DNA from: an uncultured bacterium
GTDB lineage: Bacteria > Bacteroidota > Bacteroidia > Bacteroidales > CAIWKO01
Assembly: GCA_903916135.1 (NCBI GenBank)
Contig: CAIWVT010000067.1
Span: forward strand, 1-19,520
Length of the DNA: 19,520 nt
Reading direction: 5' to 3'
Shown here: positions 8,470 through 14,858 of the stretch, in pieces
Position numbering within the stretch: the stretch's first letter is position 1
Layout of the letters: every line of letters starts with the position of its first letter
Program-made: the position numbers and the translations under genes
Notes under the pieces: model-generated
The model's database searches: none
Seen by the model: only the letters and a program-made list of their open reading frames with translations
What the model was told of the DNA's origin: nothing

Positions 8470-8479
8470 GTAAATTTAC
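8470..8479. promoter_or_regulatory. Palindrome GTAAATTTAC between divergent gldH and RNase H genes
   Basis: This ten-base perfect palindrome lies 21 bases from the gldH ATG and 40 bases from the RNase H ATG. Read on either strand it contains TAAATTTA, one base off the TAnnTTTG -7 consensus, so it could serve as a shared divergent promoter core or an operator. Confidence 0.35.
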
Positions 8480-8518
8480 ACTGTTTTTTTGAATCCAATA
8501 GAAATTTTATTAAAAAAA

Positions 8519-9145
8519 ATGAAGAAACAAAAATTTTATGTGGTTTGGAAAGGTCGAAATCCGGGGATTTACACCTCTTGGGACGACTGCGAAGCCCAAA
8601 TTATTAAGTTCGAAGGTGCTGCATATAAGGCTTTTGAAACACGCATGGAAGCGGAAGTTGCTTATGCTGGCAACAGTAATGCCTATATTTATAAAAAGAC
8701 AAATGCAGTAGCAACAAAAAGTTCAAAAACGAAAGGGAAACCCATTTTGAAAAGTATCAGTGTGGATGCGGCATGGAACACCAAAACAAAAGTGATGGAA
8801 TATCAAGGCGTGGTGACCAACACTAAGGAGGTGATTTTTCGCAAAGGTCCTTTTCAGGATGCTACCAATAATATCGGAGAGTTTTTGGCAATAGTGCATG
8901 CCTTGGCACTTTTGAAACAACGGAACAGCGATTTGCCTATTTATAGCGATAGCATGACCGCCATCAAATGGGTGAAAGATGCTTTTGCGAACACCAAATT
9001 GTTGGAAACCGATAATAATTCCGAGATTTTCGAACTGATTGAACGGGCAGAGTTTTGGCTCAAGAACAACAGCTATACTACGAAAATATTGAAATGGGAA
9101 ACAGAAGCGTGGGGAGAAATTCCTGCCGATTTTGGAAGAAAATAA
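8519..9145 (+). CDS. rnhA: Ribonuclease H1 with N-terminal hybrid-binding (viroplasmin) domain
   Basis: 208 residues from ATG 8519. An upstream in-frame TTG at 8489 would add ten non-conserved residues. Residues 1-50 are the RNA:DNA hybrid-binding domain (FYVVWKGRNPGIYTSWDDCE). Residues ~78-208 are the RNase H fold. The catalytic acids are visible as D83 (SVDAAW), E121 (NNIGEFLAI), D144 (YSDSMTAI) and D204 (IPADFGR). It degrades RNA in RNA:DNA hybrids (R-loops, primers). It is followed after 17 bases by the SRAP gene, suggesting a short genome-maintenance operon. Confidence 0.93.
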   Translation: MKKQKFYVVWKGRNPGIYTSWDDCEAQIIKFEGAAYKAFETRMEAEVAYAGNSNAYIYKKTNAVATKSSKTKGKPILKSISVDAAWNTKTKVMEYQGVVTNTKEVIFRKGPFQDATNNIGEFLAIVHALALLKQRNSDLPIYSDSMTAIKWVKDAFANTKLLETDNNSEIFELIERAEFWLKNNSYTTKILKWETEAWGEIPADFGRK

Positions 9146-9162
9146 TTTAAACAACGAATGAA

Positions 9163-9954
9163 ATGTGTTACAGTATCGCTTTTTTAGAACATCGTCAGCA
9201 GAAATATGCCGAACGCTATAAAGAACTTTTGCCGCCCGATTGGAGCGAAAGAACTTCGCCCATAGATATGCCCACCTACTATTTTGTGAATGGTTTTTCG
9301 AATCCGCTCTTGCCTATCATCAAACACGATGGCATGTTTCTTTTTGAATGGGGATTGATTCCTTTTTGGATAAACGACAGCCATGCTGCCAAAGATATTC
9401 AAAACAAAACCCTGAATGCCGTGGGCGAAACGGTGTTTCAAAAACCATCGTTTCGCAAGTGCATCGCTTCGCAGCGGTGTTTGTTGGGTGTTACGGGTTT
9501 TTATGAATGGCACGAAGTACATAAGGCGAAATATCCCTATTTTATTCACACCAAAAGCAACGACATCTTTTCTTTGGGATGTGTTTACGACACCTGGGTG
9601 GACAAAACCACAGGTGAAATCCGCAACACCTTCAGCATAATCACCACCGCAGCAAATCCGCTGATGGAACGCATCCATAACACCAAAAAGCGTATGCCGC
9701 TGATTCTTTCTCCACAAGATGAACAGCAATGGCTGAACCCGACCTTGACTCCCACTGAAATAGTTTCCCTGATACAGCCTTATAACGCAGAAGATATGAC
9801 CGCCTACACGGTTTCGAAAGCTGCGAACAATGTGAGAAACAATCGGAATGTTCCTGAAATTATGGAAAGAGTGGAGTATAGGGAATTGGTTGATCCCGAC
9901 ACTCCCGACACTGCGTGTACGGGACAGGTACGTGTACGGGACAGGTTGAGTTAA
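9163..9954 (+). CDS. SRAP domain protein (YedK/HMCES family, abasic-site DNA-protein crosslinker)
   Basis: 263 residues. Catalytic C2 follows the initiator Met (MCYS) and becomes the N-terminal residue that bonds abasic sites in single-stranded DNA. Other active-site positions are present: N85 (NKTLNAVGET), E115 (GFYEWH) and H172 (IHNTKKRMPLIL). The usual fold ends near residue 240. The last ~20 residues (DPDTPDTACTGQVRVRDRLS) are low-complexity and are encoded by a 17-bp direct duplication, so the tail looks like read-through into a repeat. It probably shares a transcript with the RNase H gene upstream. Confidence 0.92.
   Translation: MCYSIAFLEHRQQKYAERYKELLPPDWSERTSPIDMPTYYFVNGFSNPLLPIIKHDGMFLFEWGLIPFWINDSHAAKDIQNKTLNAVGETVFQKPSFRKCIASQRCLLGVTGFYEWHEVHKAKYPYFIHTKSNDIFSLGCVYDTWVDKTTGEIRNTFSIITTAANPLMERIHNTKKRMPLILSPQDEQQWLNPTLTPTEIVSLIQPYNAEDMTAYTVSKAANNVRNNRNVPEIMERVEYRELVDPDTPDTACTGQVRVRDRLS
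9914..9946. repeat. 17-bp direct duplication at the 3' end of the SRAP gene
   Basis: CGTGTACGGGACAGGT occurs at 9914-9929 and again at 9931-9946, separated by one base. It lies inside the last codons of the SRAP gene and merges into the TTGAGTTAAT-type repeat that follows. Confidence 0.85.
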
Positions 9955-10029
9955 TTGGTTGATTGAGTTAATTGAGTTAATTAGTTAATTGGGTTGATTG
10001 AGTTAATTGAGGTTTGAGGATAGCGGATG
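9947..10029. repeat. Degenerate GTTAATTG word repeat, left copy
   Basis: This is a run of variants of TTGAGTTAATTGGTTGA, followed by AGGTTTGAGGATAGCGGATG. Its last 38 bases (9992-10029) match 10366-10403 at 33 of 38 positions. Together the two copies flank the small DUF2281 gene in direct orientation. Confidence 0.8.
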
Positions 10030-10112
10030 CTAAGTTTGGATATTTCGCGCAAAGAAAATGAATGTTTTTACGAAAAAAAAAGTGCAAAATAGAAGTGCAA
10101 CATTATTTTTTG

Positions 10113-10120
10113 TATCTTTG
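10113..10120 (+). promoter_or_regulatory. -7 element upstream of the DUF2281 gene
   Basis: TATCTTTG matches TAnnTTTG, 19 bases before ATG 10139. It lies inside the longer open frame beginning at 10058, which is why the shorter start is preferred. Confidence 0.55.
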
Positions 10121-10138
10121 CATAAAATAATTCTGATT

Positions 10139-10330
10139 ATGACAACATCTATGTTAATTACAAAAATAAGTTCATTACCACCCTCTTTGCTCAAGGAGGT
10201 TAATGATTTTGTGGATTTCATAAAAGAAAAACATAAAAAAGAGCATATCAAAGAACGAAAATTTGGCTGTGCAAAAGGCTTATTTATTATGCATGATGAT
10301 TTTGACGACCCTATTGAGGATTTTGGTTAA
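10139..10330 (+). CDS. DUF2281 family antitoxin-like small protein, orphan
   Basis: 63 residues from ATG 10139. MTTSMLITKISSLPPSLLKE leads into VNDFVDFIKEKHKK, the N-terminal helix pattern of DUF2281 proteins. The C-terminus (FGCAKGLFIMHDDFDDPIEDFG) matches the conserved tail of that family, which usually runs a few residues further (..FKDYM). These proteins are normally the antitoxin half of a VapBC-like pair with a downstream PIN-domain toxin. Here no toxin follows: the stop codon lies in the TTGGTTAATTGG repeat and the next gene is on the opposite strand. It looks like an orphan whose last codons and partner were replaced by repeat DNA. Confidence 0.75.
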   Translation: MTTSMLITKISSLPPSLLKEVNDFVDFIKEKHKKEHIKERKFGCAKGLFIMHDDFDDPIEDFG

Positions 10331-10403
10331 TTGGTTTATTGAGTTAATTGGTCAATTGGTTAATTGGTAGATTGAGTTAATTAAGGTTTGAATATAGCGG
10401 AGG
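10324..10403. repeat. Degenerate GTTAATTG word repeat, right copy
   Basis: The sequence TTGGTTAATTGGTTTATTGA and related words run to AGGTTTGAATATAGCGGAGG. The last 38 bases match 9992-10029 (33 of 38). The repeat begins inside the final codon of the DUF2281 gene. Confidence 0.8.
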
Positions 10404-10490
10404 TAGGTGATGGAAGCTTCGCAAAAATGTTGAAAGTGACGTAACGTACAGAATATTGCCGTTCGTGTTTTTTTTCATTGACAATTTTGA

Positions 10491-11501
10491 TTAAATCTTC
10501 CAGCCTCTTAATAAATTAGCCTCTTTAATAAAATTGATGTTAGGTCTGTCTGTGATTGCAGGAGGAACATTGATTATTGGTCGTAAATCTTTAATAAATT
10601 TAGCCATGCCTCCATCAAAACCAATTTCTTTTAACTTTTGCATTTCAGAAGTATTAACCACAGTCTGATACTGCTCATTAAAAGTTACAATACCTCTGTC
10701 ATAAGCTCTGTGATATAATGCTGAAAGTGCAATGCCGTTTGCGGTATCATCAGAGGAACTGTCATGACTAACAGGGAGTATATGTGCGGCATCTACAAGT
10801 TTTAATTGTAACCCGCTAAAAGCACACTTGTTTCCGTAAGCATTAAGCACCCTTGCTTTGAAACTTGTGTCTCGAAGTTTTTTGCTCAATTGAATTACTG
10901 CTATTTGTCTTTTCTTACTTACCTGTTGAATTAGCTCTGTATTAAGTTCAAGAGGTTGGTCTGACACTTCTTCTAAAACTTTGAAGTCCTTGGTAGATGT
11001 TCCAAAGCTATGAAGTTGGTCTAAACATTGTATATAATTTACAAAAAAATCAGGTCTAAAAGCTACTGCAATTTCATTATTGCCTTTATTGCAAGGTGAA
11101 AAGCCATTAATAAGAGCTTTACGTAACGATTCTTCACGAATTTGCATTGAAGGTGAAAAGCCAAGTTTACCAGTATGTTTTGTATAATCGAAACCTGCAA
11201 AGACTCCAACAGAATCCCACCAACCAAGAATTACGGTTTTTTCACCTGCATGTTGTTCAAAATGGCTTGCACCTGTTATTTGAATCCGATATTCATCAGG
11301 TGCTCTTGCAGCACCACCATTTTGAATTAAATGCCAAATATAAATGCATAATCGAACTTGTTTTGTTTCGTTATAAATAATTGCTGAAAAGTTATTTGGA
11401 GAATAAATTTCTTTAATCTCAATATTCCATCTGTCCTCTTGAACCGCATTGACAATAGAGGAAATTAACTCAATGTTCATAATAGCTAAATCATTTTCCA
11501 T
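10491..11501 (-). CDS. HNH endonuclease, restriction-type
   Basis: 336 residues. The C-terminal part holds an HNH nuclease of the HNH_2 type: CAFSGL (226-231), DAAHILPVSH with H240, N255 in TANGIALS, and H264 in LYHRAYDRGI. The N-terminal ~160 residues are a separate domain with conserved-looking aromatic and glycine stretches (GWWDSVGVFAGFD, GFSPSMQIREESL). Such domains in restriction HNH enzymes are expected to recognise DNA, but I cannot name this one. Its ATG overlaps the PLD gene by 16 bases, so it is the last gene of the methyltransferase-PLD-HNH operon. It may be the cleavage enzyme, a second nuclease, or a modification-dependent nuclease. Confidence 0.85.
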   Translation of the reverse strand: MENDLAIMNIELISSIVNAVQEDRWNIEIKEIYSPNNFSAIIYNETKQVRLCIYIWHLIQNGGAARAPDEYRIQITGASHFEQHAGEKTVILGWWDSVGVFAGFDYTKHTGKLGFSPSMQIREESLRKALINGFSPCNKGNNEIAVAFRPDFFVNYIQCLDQLHSFGTSTKDFKVLEEVSDQPLELNTELIQQVSKKRQIAVIQLSKKLRDTSFKARVLNAYGNKCAFSGLQLKLVDAAHILPVSHDSSSDDTANGIALSALYHRAYDRGIVTFNEQYQTVVNTSEMQKLKEIGFDGGMAKFIKDLRPIINVPPAITDRPNINFIKEANLLRGWKI

Positions 11502-12337
11502 AAACCATTTTCAATTGTTGCTAACCCTTTTTTCTTTAAATGTTGCTGTGCAGTTCTGGCGGCATGTTTCCATTTTTTACCAAAATTAACTCCATCAATT
11601 ACCCTATCTATATTATTGTCGCATAAGTCAGGGTGAATTTCTTCGACCAATTTATGAATTATAATAGTAGGTAAAGGTCCATTTTTTTGAAGTAGATATA
11701 AAATTGTTCTTTCAAAAACAGAATGTAATGCCCCGCCAGCTAATCTTGCTCTGATAAGTTCATCATTAGCTTTTGTGATTGCTTTTTTAAACTTTATTTC
11801 AATCTCATTTTTTGAAGATTTTTCTTTTTGCTTATAAATTTTTCTTATTTCTTCAGAAATTTCACAGTAGCTGTCAATTTCTTCAGAATTAATTATTGCT
11901 CCAAGATTAGCATAACTCAACAAATCATTTTTGATTATAGAAACTTTTGAATTTTGATTTATGAAAACACCATATTCAAAGTTGTTATAAATACCTCCAG
12001 CCGTAAGATTTCCTGATGTAACAATTGCCTTTTCATTATCACTGATATAAACTTTAGCATGTAATCTTGGAAGATGAAAAAGTTGAATTGAATTTATCGA
12101 ATTGAAAAGAAGCTGAAATGATTTTGGGTCTGTTGAACCTTGATAAATATTTCTCGGAGATAAATCAGTAATAAAATTCAAAACTCCATTTTCCATAAAT
12201 TTCTTTGAAATATTTTTCAATAAAAATTCTGCTCCAACATCTGAAATATATGGACTTGAAACTGTGAGTTCCTTCTCAACACTTTGAAAAATATTATTGA
12301 GGTTTTTGTTCCATCCTCTTTGCAAAGTTTCAATCAT
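11486..12337 (-). CDS. Phospholipase D-superfamily nuclease, BfiI-like architecture
   Basis: 283 residues from ATG 12337, one base after the methyltransferase stop. An in-frame TTG at 12349 would add four residues and overlap that gene. Residues ~10-130 form a PLD-type fold with one HxK motif: RLHAKVYISD (H93, K95) followed by VTSGNLTAGG (S108, N110). A single HxK per chain implies a dimer building one active site, as in BfiI. Residues ~160-190 are lysine-rich and helical. The last ~80 residues (from HSVFERTILYLL to ENGLWKM) look like a winged-helix DNA-binding region. Next to an N4-cytosine methyltransferase this suggests an ATP-independent restriction enzyme. Its target sequence is unknown. 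Confidence 0.8.
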   Translation of the reverse strand: MIETLQRGWNKNLNNIFQSVEKELTVSSPYISDVGAEFLLKNISKKFMENGVLNFITDLSPRNIYQGSTDPKSFQLLFNSINSIQLFHLPRLHAKVYISDNEKAIVTSGNLTAGGIYNNFEYGVFINQNSKVSIIKNDLLSYANLGAIINSEEIDSYCEISEEIRKIYKQKEKSSKNEIEIKFKKAITKANDELIRARLAGGALHSVFERTILYLLQKNGPLPTIIIHKLVEEIHPDLCDNNIDRVIDGVNFGKKWKHAARTAQQHLKKKGLATIENGLWKMI

Positions 12338-12338
12338 T

Positions 12339-13220
12339 TCACGCTGCAAACTTAAATTTGGTTAGAATATTACTAATTTCTATTGCTATCCATTTGCGTT
12401 CAAGTTTTTCTGCTGATGAACCAGTTGTATTGCTGCCAGCAAAAGGGTCAAGAACTAAGTCTCCTTCATTCGTTGTGAACTTAATAAAAAAGTCAGCAAA
12501 CTCTTTTGGAAACCTTGCTGGATGAGATTTTACACCTAACTCTTTGCTACGTTTCATGTAATAGCTGTTACTTTCTGTATTTGCTAATTCAAGTAAATTT
12601 GGAGGGATTGCACCTCCATTATCATTACCGAATTTATCCGAAATATCATGTCCGCTTGGTCGCATTTGAGCTTTATAACCATTTTTCAAAAGTGCTTTCA
12701 TGCTTTCGCTATATGGCTTTAAAACTTGCCTATTGTCTGATTTAGGATTCTCTGTTTTTGAAAGCCACCAAACAACATTAACGCTATCCTTTACTCTAAC
12801 ACGTCTTACTGTTACCCATTCAGCAGGTGTTGGGAGACGGGCAGGGTTATAATGAAAGAATTCTTGAGCTAAGAAGAATTTTTGTTCTCTACAAAGTCGG
12901 ACAAGTAGCTCATATTGATAAATGCTTCTAACAGGATGTCCTGGTAAGTAAGCACCTCCCAAATCTATGACTAAAGAACCATCGTCTTTTAAAAGTCTGT
13001 AAAACTCTTTCGAGAATTGCATAAACCAGTCAATATATTCTTGCTCTAATTTGTTCCCATACTCCTTTTGTCTAGTAAGGGCAAAGGGTGGTGATGTCAA
13101 TATCAGATTAATTGAACTGTCTGGGAAATGCTTCATGATATTTAAACTATCGCCTAAATATGCTTGCCCAAAGTCAGTTTCGTATAAAGGTACTAATGTT
13201 TCTTTTATTGTCTTTTCCAA
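12339..13220 (-). CDS. DNA methyltransferase, beta-class N4-cytosine type
   Basis: 293 residues. Motif order is catalytic first: GDSLNIMKHF then TSPPF (42-46, motif IV), with the SAM site DPFAGSNTTG (258-267, motif I) near the C-terminus, which defines the beta class. The serine-initial SPPF form is typical of cytosine-N4 methylation rather than adenine-N6. The middle (~130-230) is the target-recognition part. The start is a TTG (13220): the frame has a stop just upstream, and the first internal Met comes after the conserved YLGDS segment. The gene leads a run with the PLD and HNH nucleases, consistent with the protective enzyme of a restriction-modification system. Confidence 0.9.
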   Translation of the reverse strand: MEKTIKETLVPLYETDFGQAYLGDSLNIMKHFPDSSINLILTSPPFALTRQKEYGNKLEQEYIDWFMQFSKEFYRLLKDDGSLVIDLGGAYLPGHPVRSIYQYELLVRLCREQKFFLAQEFFHYNPARLPTPAEWVTVRRVRVKDSVNVVWWLSKTENPKSDNRQVLKPYSESMKALLKNGYKAQMRPSGHDISDKFGNDNGGAIPPNLLELANTESNSYYMKRSKELGVKSHPARFPKEFADFFIKFTTNEGDLVLDPFAGSNTTGSSAEKLERKWIAIEISNILTKFKFAA

Positions 13221-13249
13221 TGTCTTTTTATATTAATTCCGTCAATTTG

Positions 13250-13258
13250 CAAAGATTA
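13250..13258 (-). promoter_or_regulatory. Candidate -7 element for the methyltransferase-PLD-HNH operon
   Basis: On the minus strand 13258 to 13250 reads TAATCTTTG, close to TAnnTTTG but one base longer. It would place the transcript start about 25 bases before the TTG start codon. No controller-protein gene or symmetric C-box was seen. Confidence 0.35.
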
Positions 13259-13452
13259 TTAAAATTCTTACTGAATAGTTATTATATCTGTCGAAGGCAC
13301 AAATTTTTCTAAGCATGAACGATAAACCTTATTATATATGTCATAAAGCCACCCAATTTCAACATGCTTTAGGTAACTATTCTTACTTTTTATCTTTCTG
13401 CAAATATATCTATTATTTCTCATATTGCATAAATTTTTCAGCAAATATACAT

Positions 13453-13490
13453 AAAAAAAGGCTTCCCTTGTTCAGCGAAGCCTTTTTTTT
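13453..13490. terminator. Strong intrinsic terminator, usable on both strands
   Basis: Stem GGCTTC (13460-13465) / GAAGCC (13477-13482) with an 11-base loop, extended by an A7 run before and a T8 run after. On the minus strand it lies 26 bases past the stop of the 13516-14127 gene and ends in a U-tract, so it terminates that gene and insulates the operon further along. Confidence 0.85.
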
Positions 13491-13515
13491 ATTTCTCGGT
13501 AAGAAAAGATTCCAA

Positions 13516-14127
13516 TTATAATGGAATGGTAGCAATATCCGATTGGATACCAATTTCTTGGTCGTTTAAGACTAAGAAGACATAATATTGGCGTTGTTCG
13601 GATGTGGCTCCGCCAATATTTGGACGTGTGTCAATGGTATGAGGATGAGTAACATGTTTTAAATAAGTGAAAGTTGTTTCACTTCCGCGTTTGCAATAAA
13701 TATTGCCACCTTCGGCATGTTCTAACGTAAATTTAATGTCCACACCGTTAGGTGCGACAGCCAATTTAACCGTAGTTTTTACGGTCATAGGGTCGAAATC
13801 AATTTCGGAGCCAACGATACCCAAAGCTGCTCCAATACCGTCGTTGTAGCCGGTATGTTTTTTATGGGTTTGGATATTTGCCCCCAAAACTTTCATAGTA
13901 TCAGCAATTGCCCTGTCTCTATCTTTATTTTTTTGCTTTGCCGCTGCGGCTGCCACATCGGCAGCATCAATCGCTTCAATCATAACAGTGCAAAGACCTT
14001 GTTCGGCGGTAACTTCGGCTTGTGTCATTGCCATAGTAGCGCCGTTAGTGGGTATATTTGTTTTATACTTCGCAGCCCATGCGCGTATGGCTGCAATAAT
14101 TCTTGGAAAATAATATAGCTTTTTCAT
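13516..14127 (-). CDS. Hypothetical protein with alpha-helical N-terminal and beta-sandwich C-terminal halves
   Basis: 203 residues, no signal peptide or membrane segment. It opens MKKLYYFPRIIAAIRAWAAK, a form (FPR..W) that resembles uncharacterised Bacteroidota proteins I recall only loosely. Residues ~30-100 are alanine-rich and charged, likely helical (IDAADVAAAAAKQKNKDRDR). The second half reads like a fibronectin/Ig-type beta domain (TVKLAVAPNGVDIKFTLEHA, then EQRQYYVFLVLNDQEIGIQS). It has its own -7 element and terminator, so it is monocistronic. Function unknown. Confidence 0.7.
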   Translation of the reverse strand: MKKLYYFPRIIAAIRAWAAKYKTNIPTNGATMAMTQAEVTAEQGLCTVMIEAIDAADVAAAAAKQKNKDRDRAIADTMKVLGANIQTHKKHTGYNDGIGAALGIVGSEIDFDPMTVKTTVKLAVAPNGVDIKFTLEHAEGGNIYCKRGSETTFTYLKHVTHPHTIDTRPNIGGATSEQRQYYVFLVLNDQEIGIQSDIATIPL

Positions 14128-14214
14128 AGTACTGTGATTTAATTGGTTTAAAAAATTGTTTGCTGTTTCGTTTTTTTAATTTGTTCTATAAATTTCTACC
14201 GAAAAATAATTTTA

Positions 14215-14222
14215 CAAAATTA
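14215..14222 (-). promoter_or_regulatory. -7 element upstream of the 203-residue hypothetical gene
   Basis: On the minus strand 14222 to 14215 reads TAATTTTG. It lies 88 bases before the ATG, giving a leader of about 80 bases, longer than for the other genes here. Confidence 0.45.
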
Positions 14223-14276
14223 CAAAAAATACTAATACGAAACACTAAAAAATTAAAAAAAAAATTTTTTTTTACC

Positions 14277-14568
14277 TAGCGGAAAAAATCCTACACGTGG
14301 CGGATTTCCCCGGAGACGTGGCGGAAATTCCCGGACATGTAGAGGATATTTCCGGATACGTGTCCGCAATTTTCGGATACGTGGAGGATATTTTCGGATA
14401 CGTCTCCGAAATTTTCGAATACGTGTAGAATATTTTCGGATACGTCTCCGCAATTTTCGAATACCTCTCCGGAATTTTCGGATACGTCTCCGAAATTTTC
14501 GGACAACGAGATTTTTGTTCTATCTCTATAAAAAATAATAGGGTAGTAGAGGAGGATTTTTTCCGCTA
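14277..14568. mobile_element. Inverted-repeat-bounded element enclosing a 21-bp array
   Basis: TAGCGGAAAAAATCCT (14277-14292) and its exact reverse complement AGGATTTTTTCCGCTA (14553-14568) bound a 292-bp unit that contains almost nothing but the 21-bp array. An A10T9 tract lies three bases outside the left arm (14255-14273). The unit has the size and shape of a non-autonomous, MITE-like element, but no target-site duplication or transposase is seen, and the arms could instead form a large RNA hairpin. Confidence 0.5.
14291..14507. repeat. 21-bp tandem repeat, ten full copies
   Basis: Units start every 21 bases from 14291 to 14480, with a 7-base partial copy at 14501. The core is GGATACGTCTCCGAAATTTT plus C. 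Copies 3, 5 and 7 carry GATAT or AATAT and copies 4, 6 and 8 carry CCGCAA or CCGAAA, giving a 42-bp higher-order period in the centre. Minus-strand frames stay open, one giving VSENxxx heptads, but only from a TTG start, and more than one frame is open, as expected of a stop-free 21-mer. I do not call a gene. Confidence 0.9.
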
Positions 14569-14646
14569 CATGATTTTTATATATCTATATATAAGATATT
14601 TAAGACGAGGGTTGACAAAGGTTTTCGATGAGAATCTTGATGAAGT

Positions 14647-14739
14647 CTATGCTTCCACTTCAAATTTCTTCAACTCAAATGTCGCCCAATCCAGCTCGCC
14701 GCAGGTGAAATTATTGAACCAATCGTCCAAAATATAACA
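14647..14739 (-). pseudogene. Possible C-terminal gene remnant
   Basis: Read on the minus strand, 30 codons ending in TAG at 14647-14649 give a protein-like sequence, DDWFNNFTCGELDWATFELK followed by KFEVEA. It is preceded by an in-frame TGA and has no start codon. The balanced composition contrasts with the AT-rich DNA around it and suggests the tail of a decayed gene. The family is not recognised. Confidence 0.3.
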
Positions 14740-14810
14740 TCAAAACGTACCTTGTTTTTAATCCAAACCAAATTAGTAATACTTTTTTGAGTCCTTGCAG
14801 CGAACCTCAT

Positions 14811-14858
14811 AACTCCGAACTCTAAGCTCTGAACCCCGAACTCCGAACTCAGAACTCA
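14811..14858. repeat. Short degenerate repeat of GAACTCCGAACTC words
   Basis: Words such as AACTCCGAACTC, CTCTGAACC and CTCAGAACTCAG run in tandem. The repeat covers the stop codon and the last few codons of the CapA gene, so the C-terminal TEF of that protein is repeat-derived. The rest of 14569-14810 shows only AT-rich sequence apart from the possible gene remnant. Confidence 0.6.

Noticed and set aside
13315..13521. Small plus-strand open frame of 68 residues
   Set aside because: It runs through the strong terminator hairpin, is antisense at its end to the neighbouring gene, and has low-complexity aromatic composition.
14253..14506. Minus-strand frames giving VSENxxx or RIRKxxx heptads
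   Set aside because: More than one minus-strand frame is open across the 21-bp array, as expected of a repeat without stop codons. The VSEN frame only starts at TTG, so there is no evidence for a protein.
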